Source: an uncultured Bdellovibrionales bacterium (lineage in GTDB: Bacteria > Bdellovibrionota > Bdellovibrionia > Bdellovibrionales > JAMPXM01). Taken from it: a stretch of 12,835 bases of DNA. Location: contig CALBDW010000049.1 in assembly GCA_937927435.1 (NCBI GenBank), positions 1-12,835 of the forward strand, written 5' to 3'. The notes beneath the pieces were generated by a model. It saw nothing but the letters and a program-made list of their open reading frames with translations, was not told the DNA's origin and searched no databases. How positions within the stretch are numbered: position 1 is the first letter of the stretch; each line of letters starts with the position of its first letter. Shown piece after piece: positions 7,144 to 12,835 of this stretch. The position numbers were made by a program, and so were the translations under genes.

Positions 7144-8415
7144 ATGGCAGGACCGTCTGCAATTGAAATCGGCGGGACGATATGTTTCGTCCTCGCCATC
7201 ATTCATACCTTTATGGTCGGGCGTTTTCAGAAACTGGCTAATCGCTATCCTTCGGGTTCGATCCAGGAGAATTTGTTTCATCTCTTGGGTGAAGTCGAAG
7301 TGACCTTCGGCCTGTGGGCGGCAGGCTTTCTCCTGTACTTCGCTTTGGTCGATAGCCCTGAGACGTCTCGCGATTACCTTAATTCGCGTCACTTTACGGA
7401 AGCGGCGTTCGTATTCGTTATTATGGCCGTGTGTTCGACACGCCCCATTCTTGAGTTCGCGAGATCGCTCATAGGTCTTTGTGCGCGCCTCATTCCGCTT
7501 CCGCGCCCGCTCGCGTTCTTCGTGACCGTTACGACCCTGGGCCCTTTGCTCGGAAGTCTGATCACGGAGCCGGCGGCGATGACGGTTACCGCGCTCTTAT
7601 TGATCGAGACGGTGTTTAAACATTCGAATTCGTTGAAGCTCAAGTACGCGACGATCGGTCTTGTATTCGTGAATGTGTCGATCGGAGGTACTCTGACGCC
7701 GTTTGCGGCGCCTCCGGTACTCATGGTCGCCAGTAAGTGGAATTGGGACTTGGTGTTCATGCTGAAGAATTTTGGATGGAAGGCGATTATTTGCTGCGTC
7801 CTTGCTTCGGTGGCGACTACTTATGTGTTCCGAAAAGAGCTGGGATCTCTTCCGGATCTGCAAAAGCCCAAGAAAGAATCTCGTCTGCCCCTTTGGATCA
7901 CGGCCCTGCACCTCGTTTTCCTTTTAGCGATCGTTGTTGTTCATGAACATATCGCCGTTTTCCTCGGCATCTTCCTTTTCTTCATGGGTCTTTACACGGT
8001 GACTCGCGAATACCAGCACAGCATGCGCTTGCGCGAGGGATTGCTTGTCGGGTTTTTCCTGGGCGGACTTGTAATTTTGGGCGAGCAACAGACTTGGTGG
8101 TTGGAGCCGCTTCTCATGAAGCTGGATTCGGTTCAGCTCTATTTGGGCGCTGTCGCCCTTACTTCAATTACCGATAACGCCGCCTTGACGTTCCTCGGTT
8201 CGCAGATTTCCGGACTATCGGAGGTTTCGCGCTATGGACTCGTCGCGGGGAGTGTGGTCGGGGGAGGCTTGACGGTCATCGCCAATGCCCCGAACCCGGC
8301 GGGCTACGGCCTCTTGAATCCGTATTTCGGTAAAGAGGGAATTCAGCCGCTTTGGCTGACGGCCTCAGCTCTTCCGTTCACGGTTCTTGCGGCCGTGATC
8401 TTCTGGTTCCTGTGA
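7144..8415 (+). CDS. Putative Na+/H+ antiporter (PF07399-like, ion transporter superfamily)
   Basis: A 423-aa protein with about ten hydrophobic segments, resembling the bacterial family annotated as putative Na+/H+ antiporter (PF07399). It carries two pairs of conserved motifs that look like the broken helices of ion transporter superfamily proteins such as NhaD and ArsB. These are GSLITEPAAMT (137-147) with GGTLTPFAAPPVLMVA (181-196) in the first half, and SITDNAALTFLGS (341-353) with ANAPNPAGY (380-388) in the second. D344 and N345 are good candidates for the ion site. The expected role is exchange of cytoplasmic Na+ for H+ across the inner membrane. It follows the HTH-DUF1232 gene by 18 bp. 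A GAGG (7138-7141) sits only 2 nt before the ATG, which is short, but no better in-frame start is visible. It is the last gene of the unit and converges on the acyl-CoA synthetase gene. Confidence 0.8.
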   Translation: MAGPSAIEIGGTICFVLAIIHTFMVGRFQKLANRYPSGSIQENLFHLLGEVEVTFGLWAAGFLLYFALVDSPETSRDYLNSRHFTEAAFVFVIMAVCSTRPILEFARSLIGLCARLIPLPRPLAFFVTVTTLGPLLGSLITEPAAMTVTALLLIETVFKHSNSLKLKYATIGLVFVNVSIGGTLTPFAAPPVLMVASKWNWDLVFMLKNFGWKAIICCVLASVATTYVFRKELGSLPDLQKPKKESRLPLWITALHLVFLLAIVVVHEHIAVFLGIFLFFMGLYTVTREYQHSMRLREGLLVGFFLGGLVILGEQQTWWLEPLLMKLDSVQLYLGAVALTSITDNAALTFLGSQISGLSEVSRYGLVAGSVVGGGLTVIANAPNPAGYGLLNPYFGKEGIQPLWLTASALPFTVLAAVIFWFL

Positions 8416-8421
8416 GACTAT

Positions 8422-8460
8422 TTTACGAGCGCATTTCGATCACGCGCGGGCGCTCGTAAA
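8422..8460. repeat. 11-bp perfect inverted repeat at the convergent gene junction
   Basis: TTTACGAGCGC at 8422-8432 and GCGCTCGTAAA at 8450-8460 are perfect reverse complements around a 17-nt loop. One arm contains the stop codon of the minus-strand acyl-CoA synthetase gene and the other lies within its last dozen codons. The whole structure begins 7 bp past the antiporter stop. It could act as a transcript-end hairpin for both strands, but neither side has a T-run, so it is not a textbook intrinsic terminator. A repeat of this length and spacing is unlikely by chance in 12.8 kb. Confidence 0.6.
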
Positions 8461-10204
8461 GGCTCTCGATGAGGTCGGCGTACTTCCTCTCGATCACCAA
8501 ACGCTTAAGCTTCAGGGTCGCGGTCATTTCGTCGCTTTCGATCGAAAAAGGACGGGCGAGAATTTTGAAACGTTTGATTTTCTCGTGACCGGCGCTTTGG
8601 CGGTTAATGGAGTCGATGTGGTCCTGAATTTGGTTCACCAGGATCGGGTCCTCAACCGTGAGACTTGTGGGATTCGCCGGGCGGACTGACTCCGCTAAAG
8701 TCACAAGCGCTATGAGGTAAGGACGCTCATTACCTATGACGATGGCCTGGTCAATCAACGGGTGAGCCTCGAGCTGCGCCTCCAGGAAGAGCGGAGAAAT
8801 CATTTTTCCTTCAGCGTTTTTGATGATCTCGCGCTTGCGGCCTATGATCTTCAGGTTGCCGTTCTCATCGATCATTCCGATATCGCCCGTATGCAGCCAT
8901 CCGTCTTTAAGGATTTCAGCTGTCGCGGCCTCGTCTTTAAAGTACCCCTGGAAAACATGGGGACCGCGAGTTTGGATTTCGCCGTCTTCACCCAGCCGCA
9001 TTTCGATGCCGGGATAAGGCACGCCGACTGTGTGGGCGGTTTCGTACTCAGTGGTTCCGCATGTAAGCAGGCCCGACGACTCCGAGAGGGCGTAGGCCTC
9101 TATGAGGCGGACACCGATGCCGCGGAACCATTCGAGAGTAGCGGGTGAAAGCGCGGCGGCTCCGCTCGCCATCTTTTGCGCCTGTCCGATTCCAAGCTGT
9201 GTGCGGATTTTTTTTAAGACGAAGCGGTCGGCGATCAGATATTGCAGGTGGAGAAGAGGCGAGACCGGCTTCCTTTGCAGCGAGAGCGTATGATACTTTT
9301 TCGAGATCTCCATCGCACGGCGAATGCGCCTTTGGTCTTTCTCTGGCATTTGGCGCATTCGGTTTTCAAAGCCTTCTTTCAATTTGTCCCAAAGACGCGG
9401 AACGCAGAGAACGACTGTCGGCTGCACTTCGCGCAGTTCTTGCGCGATCGCCATCGGTCCCGAGCAGAAATAGACGGTATAGCGGTTCGTAAGTCCCATC
9501 CCAAGGGCGACGGTTCGTTCGGCGACGTGGGCCAAAGGTAGGAACGAGAAGAGTTGTCCGCGTTTGGGAGGATTCCAAAGGCTGTAGCTGGACGCCGCAT
9601 AGGTCATATTGGCGTGCGAAAGGCAAACGCCTTTCGGTTGGCCCGTCGTTCCCGAAGTGTAGATCAGCGCGGCCCGATCGTCCGGACACACTTTTACGAG
9701 AAGCTCATCGAAATTCGGCGAGAGCATTCGGCTTCCGGCTTCCACTGCGTCGTCAATGTGGATTGCCCATCCGGGAAGATTTTCTTTGCTTTTGATCACG
9801 ATGATCTTTCTTAAATGCGGGAAAATTTCGTTCGGCTCGCGGCCTTGGAAGATCTTATCCGTGTCCTCAAGGCGATCAACGACAAGGAACTTCGCCTCAG
9901 AATGGTTGATAATGTAGTGGATCTGGCGGACCGAAGCATTGATGTAAATTCCAGCGCTGGACCCACGCGTAAGCATGAAGGCGAGATCCATTTGCAGCCA
10001 GGCGGACGAGTTGTATGCGTATATCAGGCCGATATCACCCGGGCACATGCCTTCAGAAATCAAATAGCGTGCTAAAGACTCGACTCGCGAATGAAGTTCT
10101 TTAACCGACAGCGAAACCCATTCGCCGTCTCGCTTCCATTTGTGGGCAGGCGCGTTCGGTTCTGCGAGCTTCCATTGGTGTAGGCGGTGTAAAAGAGTAT
10201 CCAT
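8423..10204 (-). CDS. Long-chain acyl-CoA synthetase (AMP-forming, FadD15-like)
   Basis: A 593-aa adenylate-forming enzyme that activates a fatty acid with ATP to acyl-AMP and then forms the CoA thioester, feeding lipid synthesis or beta-oxidation. Motifs in order: the P-loop-like YTSGTTGQPKG (182-192), FLPLAHVAER (221-230), a YALSESSG segment (371-378), GWLHTGDIG (435-443), the hinge GRKREIIKNAEGKMISP (455-471), and the C-terminal TATLKLKR (561-568) with candidate catalytic Lys 565 or 567. Length and motif wording fit the FadD15-like subgroup (about 600 aa) rather than E. coli FadD. The frame stays open upstream to GTG 10273, but that extension (MTTHRERV and a Cys-rich run) is unlike the family. 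ATG 10204 (complement of 10202-10204) gives the usual MDTLLHRL start, although no clear SD precedes either site. The gene stands alone on the minus strand, between a convergent antiporter gene and a divergent exported-protein gene. Confidence 0.92.
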   Translation of the reverse strand: MDTLLHRLHQWKLAEPNAPAHKWKRDGEWVSLSVKELHSRVESLARYLISEGMCPGDIGLIYAYNSSAWLQMDLAFMLTRGSSAGIYINASVRQIHYIINHSEAKFLVVDRLEDTDKIFQGREPNEIFPHLRKIIVIKSKENLPGWAIHIDDAVEAGSRMLSPNFDELLVKVCPDDRAALIYTSGTTGQPKGVCLSHANMTYAASSYSLWNPPKRGQLFSFLPLAHVAERTVALGMGLTNRYTVYFCSGPMAIAQELREVQPTVVLCVPRLWDKLKEGFENRMRQMPEKDQRRIRRAMEISKKYHTLSLQRKPVSPLLHLQYLIADRFVLKKIRTQLGIGQAQKMASGAAALSPATLEWFRGIGVRLIEAYALSESSGLLTCGTTEYETAHTVGVPYPGIEMRLGEDGEIQTRGPHVFQGYFKDEAATAEILKDGWLHTGDIGMIDENGNLKIIGRKREIIKNAEGKMISPLFLEAQLEAHPLIDQAIVIGNERPYLIALVTLAESVRPANPTSLTVEDPILVNQIQDHIDSINRQSAGHEKIKRFKILARPFSIESDEMTATLKLKRLVIERKYADLIESLYERPRVIEMRS

Positions 10205-10430
10205 AGCGGCAGGAAAACAGCATGGACGACATCTATAGTCAACGTCGCGGACGCGTTCCCTATGCGTTGTCACGTTTAATAAACATATTCAGATGACTCA
10301 AGAGGGAATGTTTTAGACATCAACACAAATTGTGCAAATACGCTCCATGTGACTTTTCTCAACATGGCCTGGTATTTATCCCCCTCCCGAGGAATATGGC
10401 CTCGAATGCATTGAATGAAAGGAGCGACCA
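10205..10430. other. Divergent intergenic region between the acyl-CoA synthetase and exported-protein genes
   Basis: This 226-bp gap must hold promoters for both directions. By eye it contains several short palindromes: GTTTAATAAAC (10274-10284), CACAAATTGTG (10324-10334), and CCATGT/ACATGG (10345-10350 and 10362-10367, spacer 11). There is also a CGAGG/CCTCG hairpin (10388-10392 and 10400-10404) in the likely leader of the plus-strand gene. None is long enough to exclude chance on its own. No strong sigma-70 promoter is visible for the minus-strand gene. Confidence 0.4.
10349..10379 (+). promoter_or_regulatory. Weak promoter candidate overlapping a CCATGT/ACATGG inverted repeat
   Basis: A GTGACT (10349-10354) stands 18 nt before TATTTA (10373-10378), which is preceded by an extended -10 TG (10370-10371). 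Matches to consensus are poor, so this is a guess from position. The imperfect palindrome CCATGTGA...TCAACATGG (10345-10367) would cover the -35 region. It loosely resembles a CRP/FNR-family site (TGTGA, six bases, TCA) but has one extra base in the right half. Confidence 0.2.
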
Positions 10431-10946
10431 ATGAGTCTGAAAGCGAAGACTCTTCTCACTGTGCTGTTTCCGATTTTGATGGCTTCTAGCGGGCAGGCGA
10501 ATACCAACGCACTTCCTGGTATACCTTTATTCCCGACCATTCCTCTCGACGGCGGTCCCGCCCTCATTTGTGCGATGATTATCGACTACATGGGGAACGA
10601 CCAGATTTGGTTCGACAACGTCGGCAGTCTGTTCGAAGAGAGGGAAGAGGTCGCGCCTCGTGCGGCGCTTGATCAGATCTTCGGAACTTCGGTTGAGCAG
10701 GGTGAGCCGATTCAGATTCGTGCTGCCTTCAGCCGATGGATTACCGATAACGCCATCATGGTTTACGTCGGCGGCGAAGAAGTCCTGGTCGTCGGAAAAA
10801 AATCGCTGTTCGAAGACCCCACGCTGGATCCGTATGACTTGACGATCGATGGCATATATTACGGTGGCCTGAACGAATTCTGCCGGAAAGGTCAAGGCGG
10901 CATCCGTTTCATTAGAGCAGAGAAGATCTATTCACCTATTCGCTGA
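10431..10946 (+). CDS. Small exported protein of unknown family
   Basis: A 171-aa protein that I do not recognise. The start is well supported: GAAAGGAG at 10417-10424 lies 6 nt before ATG 10431. Residues 1-23 form a Sec signal peptide (MSLKAK, then a hydrophobic core TLLTVLFPILMA, then a likely cut after SSGQA), with mature protein from about N24. The mature part is about 148 residues, acidic in the middle, with two cysteines (C47 and C151) that could form one disulfide. It has no lipobox and no further membrane segment. Motif-like stretches are a Pro-rich N-terminus (LPGIPLFPTIPLDGGPALIC) and a VYVGGEEVLVVGKKSLF segment that looks like beta strands. It is likely periplasmic or secreted. A 90-bp gap separates it from the glycosyltransferase gene downstream, and its relation to the divergent acyl-CoA synthetase gene is unknown. 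Confidence 0.75.
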   Translation: MSLKAKTLLTVLFPILMASSGQANTNALPGIPLFPTIPLDGGPALICAMIIDYMGNDQIWFDNVGSLFEEREEVAPRAALDQIFGTSVEQGEPIQIRAAFSRWITDNAIMVYVGGEEVLVVGKKSLFEDPTLDPYDLTIDGIYYGGLNEFCRKGQGGIRFIRAEKIYSPIR

Positions 10947-11021
10947 CCAAGTCACGTCCGGAATCATGTGAGGTTGCTTGTCCCCGGAGGGCCGTCGTGC
11001 TTTCATTAAATTCGATCGAAT

Positions 11022-11036
11022 GGAGGATGAAAGTCG
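11022..11036 (+). promoter_or_regulatory. Shine-Dalgarno deciding the glycosyltransferase start
   Basis: GGAGGA at 11022-11027 lies 9 nt before ATG 11037 and supports that start. An ATG at 11027 overlaps the SD but is in another frame with no supported product. A 12-bp palindrome (ATTCGATCGAAT, 11010-11021) directly abuts the SD. Confidence 0.6.
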
Positions 11037-12194
11037 ATGCTTCGGGGGCGGAGCCTCAAGAGGCTAGTTCCGGTTTTGTGTTTTGTTCCCGTCTTGGTTT
11101 ATCGCATCTTTTTGTGCGCTCAGCCGCCGGAAGATACGTCGGACCTTTACCGACACTTGGGATACGCAAGCCACTTATGGACGCACGGGCTCGAGGTGTA
11201 TAACACAACCCCGAGGGATTTCGTTCCTGAGTTCTGGACGCAGTTTTGGCCATACACGCCTTATATTTATCCGCCGGCGGCGCTTTTGTTTTTTTCCGCC
11301 TTCGGCAAGGCGGGTGTCGGCCTTTTCTGGGTGAAACTTGTTTTCACGCTCTTCGATATTTTTTCCTCCATCATTCTTTCGCGACTAACGAATTCTCTTT
11401 GTGGATGGCTTTTGTTTTCGATGCCCGTCGCGCTTTGGTATACGTCGCATGAAGGCATGTACGAAAGTCTGGTTTTGCTGCCGATGCTCATGTCGGCCGC
11501 TTCGGCGGTCCGCGGCCGTTGGCTTTCAAGCGGCGTGTTTTGGATGTTGGCGTTGCAACTCAAGCAGTTTCCTCTTCTTATGGCGCCGTTGTTTATTTCG
11601 GAATTGTTGCGTTCTGAACCAACGTCGCGGAAGAGCGAAATTCAACGCTTCGCCTTGGGGTTTTTCGTCACTTTGGTTCCGTTTCTTCCGTTCTATTTTG
11701 TTGCGCCAAATATATGGTTTCGACCGATTCAACTTCATTTGACATTCAATCCGTTCGCTTGGGACTTTACGAACCGCTCGCTGTTCGGCTGGATGCCGGA
11801 CTGGTTGATCGCATGGAATGCGGTCGCGAGTGGAATCATCTTTTTCGTCGCGGTCGTGCTCATGTTTCGGCGTCCGCTTCTTGTCAGCGTCACTGAAACT
11901 TTGCCCATCGCGAGTTTCTGGGCGCTTCTGAAAACGTTGAATTGGGGGCAGTTTTGGTATGTGATCCCCGCGGCCGGATTTTACGTTGGTCTGCACAGAA
12001 AGAAGTTGTTGGTCGTCCTCTTTCTCGCCTTGCACTGGATTCAATGCGGGCGAAGTATCGCCCTTTTGACCGGACCCGCTTTCGGTGTTCGCGAATACCA
12101 ACAAACCATCGACCGCTTCCGCTCGTGCCTTTGGATGTGCGACTACTCCTTTGTGGTGGAGCCGCAAGAATCTCCCGCCGATATTCACCGATAA
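11037..12194 (+). CDS. Multi-pass membrane glycosyltransferase, GT-C/GT87-like
   Basis: A 385-aa protein with about nine hydrophobic segments and many aromatic residues at their ends. After the first membrane helix (about residues 8-27) the first outer loop carries EDTSDLYRHLGYA, with D36 as the likely catalytic acidic residue of GT-C enzymes. It then has a YIYPP motif (76-80) typical of polyprenol-phosphate-sugar-dependent mannosyltransferase-like proteins (GT87 and related). Later segments such as LQLKQFPLLMAPLF also fit this fold. Such enzymes transfer a sugar from a lipid carrier on the periplasmic side of the inner membrane to glycans, lipids or proteins. Donor and acceptor cannot be told from the sequence. 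SD GGAGGA at 11022-11027 supports ATG 11037. A CAP-domain lipoprotein gene follows 68 bp after the stop. No terminator is visible in either flanking gap. Confidence 0.7.
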   Translation: MLRGRSLKRLVPVLCFVPVLVYRIFLCAQPPEDTSDLYRHLGYASHLWTHGLEVYNTTPRDFVPEFWTQFWPYTPYIYPPAALLFFSAFGKAGVGLFWVKLVFTLFDIFSSIILSRLTNSLCGWLLFSMPVALWYTSHEGMYESLVLLPMLMSAASAVRGRWLSSGVFWMLALQLKQFPLLMAPLFISELLRSEPTSRKSEIQRFALGFFVTLVPFLPFYFVAPNIWFRPIQLHLTFNPFAWDFTNRSLFGWMPDWLIAWNAVASGIIFFVAVVLMFRRPLLVSVTETLPIASFWALLKTLNWGQFWYVIPAAGFYVGLHRKKLLVVLFLALHWIQCGRSIALLTGPAFGVREYQQTIDRFRSCLWMCDYSFVVEPQESPADIHR

Positions 12195-12254
12195 TCGCGC
12201 GTGCGGTGTCCAAAGTTTTGGATATGAGAAGATATGTGTATAGTCCCGCAACCC

Positions 12255-12265
12255 AGGAAGAAGTG
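12255..12265 (+). promoter_or_regulatory. Shine-Dalgarno supporting the GTG start of the CAP lipoprotein
   Basis: AGGAAG (12255-12260) precedes an in-frame GTG at 12263 (AGGA to GTG spacing 4 nt). The alternative ATG at 12224 has no SD and would add a 13-residue leader containing two Glu. The GTG start places the lipobox Cys at residue 21, as usual for bacterial lipoproteins. Confidence 0.55.
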
Positions 12266-12829
12266 CGTACTGTTGTTTTCATTCTCTTCGCCGCATTACT
12301 TTGTCTTCTGATGGTGACTGGATGTGCGAACGGAGAGGCGACCGTTTGGTCCGCAAGTAACGGCGGCACTCTTCCGGGCGATCCGGGCCAGAACTATAGT
12401 GGCGGTGGAGGCGACTCAGCCGGATTATGCGTGAACCGGCTTCCTGGATTTTCGGCTCAAGAGAGCGAGTTTATCGAAGAGGTCTGCATCTTGACGAATC
12501 AGGAGCGCGAGAGACAGGGTCTTCCTCCGTTGACACTCGATGTGAAAATGTCGGAGGCCGCGCAAGCGCACGCTGTCGACATGCACACCCGCAGCTATTT
12601 CAGTCACGACAATCCAGAAGGAGAAAGCCCCTTCGATCGCATGCGTAACCTTGGTATCGAGTTCGGATACGCAGCTGAAAATATCGCTCGAGGCTATCCC
12701 ACGCCCCAGGATGTGATCGATGGCTGGATGAAGTCATCCGGCCATCGAGCCAATATTCTTCACAGCAAAATGAAGAGAATCGGCGTCGGATACCACCGAG
12801 GATACTGGGTTCAGAATTTCGCGGACTGA
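12263..12829 (+). CDS. CAP/SCP-domain (YkwD-like) lipoprotein
   Basis: A 188-aa protein from GTG 12263 (201 aa if ATG 12224 is used). Residues 1-20 are a lipoprotein signal (VRTVVFILFAALLCLL) with lipobox VTG-C21. Ala at +2 favours the outer membrane over inner-membrane retention by the E. coli rule. A Gly/Ser-rich linker (about 30-54) leads to the CAP domain (about 65-188). Signature parts are LTNQERERQGLPPL, AHAVDMHTRSYFSHDNPEG, AENIARGY and SGHRANIL. The usual CAP cavity residues are present: H103, H115, E139 and H161. CAP proteins are extracytoplasmic; some bind lipids or metal and the role of bacterial YkwD-like members is mostly unknown. C56 and C75 could form a disulfide. The gene is complete, with TGA at 12827-12829, 6 bases before the window end. 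It may be co-transcribed with the glycosyltransferase gene 68 bp upstream. Confidence 0.85.
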   Translation: MRTVVFILFAALLCLLMVTGCANGEATVWSASNGGTLPGDPGQNYSGGGGDSAGLCVNRLPGFSAQESEFIEEVCILTNQERERQGLPPLTLDVKMSEAAQAHAVDMHTRSYFSHDNPEGESPFDRMRNLGIEFGYAAENIARGYPTPQDVIDGWMKSSGHRANILHSKMKRIGVGYHRGYWVQNFAD

Positions 12830-12835
12830 AGTCTT

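Noticed and set aside
6211..7392. Open frame of 393 codons on the minus strand opposite the MscS end, HTH-DUF1232 and antiporter genes
   Set aside because: It runs antisense to three genes with clear families. Its translation is Arg/His/Gln-rich without domain or membrane pattern, as expected of a shadow frame.
10952..10971. TCACGT/ATGTGA hairpin after the small exported-protein gene
   Set aside because: Six pairs with one wobble, an 8-nt loop and no T-run. Too weak to call a terminator.
11010..11021. 12-bp perfect palindrome ATTCGATCGAAT next to an SD
   Set aside because: About three 12-bp palindromes are expected by chance in a window of this size, so it cannot be called an operator.
11526..12251. 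Open frame of 241 codons on the minus strand opposite the glycosyltransferase gene
   Set aside because: Highly charged, no recognisable motif, and the plus strand encodes a coherent multi-pass membrane protein.
11942..12262. Upstream extension of the CAP-domain frame into the glycosyltransferase gene
   Set aside because: The extension overlaps another gene and has no domain. The lipoprotein signal peptide begins at GTG 12263, or at the latest-plausible ATG 12224.

Overview
The window reads as ordinary chromosomal DNA from a Gram-negative bacterium. GC is around 50% (judged by eye), coding density is high, and nothing looks like a phage, IS element, CRISPR array, tRNA or rRNA. A two-membrane cell is inferred from signal peptides, a lipobox protein and an MscS channel. 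Large signal-peptide proteins, a HEAT-tailed class III cyclase, a PF07399-type antiporter and a FadD15-like acyl-CoA synthetase together recall Bdellovibrionota or related deltaproteobacterial lineages. That placement is an impression from gene content, not a measured assignment.

Layout. (1) Positions 1-278 hold the 3' end of a fumarylacetoacetate hydrolase family gene, closed by a clear intrinsic terminator (294-321). (2) Positions 515-8415 hold five co-directional genes that look like one transcription unit. They encode a secreted 908-aa protein with a HEMLH zincin motif and an EF-hand loop, a membrane class III nucleotidyl cyclase with HEAT-like repeats (4-nt ATGA overlap with the first gene), an MscS-family channel, an HTH plus DUF1232 membrane protein, and a putative Na+/H+ antiporter. 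Gaps after the overlap are 48, 24 and 18 bp. (3) Positions 8423-10204, minus strand, encode a long-chain acyl-CoA synthetase that converges on the antiporter with only 7 bp between stop codons. A perfect 11-bp inverted repeat spans the junction. (4) A 226-bp divergent intergenic region (10205-10430) holds small palindromes and a weak promoter candidate. (5) Positions 10431-12829, plus strand, encode a small exported protein of unknown family, a multi-pass GT-C-like glycosyltransferase and a CAP/SCP-domain lipoprotein.

How the genes may work together. The best candidate for an undescribed system is the first pair of the five-gene unit. A large exported Ca2+-loop/HEXXH protein is translationally coupled to a cyclase whose own sensor region faces outside the cytoplasm, so the exported protein could act as its ligand, processor or input. 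The cyclase active site carries Glu at the purine-selecting position, as in guanylate cyclases, and lacks the usual transition-state Asn. Both product and activity are therefore uncertain. The downstream channel, DUF1232 protein and antiporter suggest an envelope, ion or osmotic theme. These links rest on gene order and motifs only.
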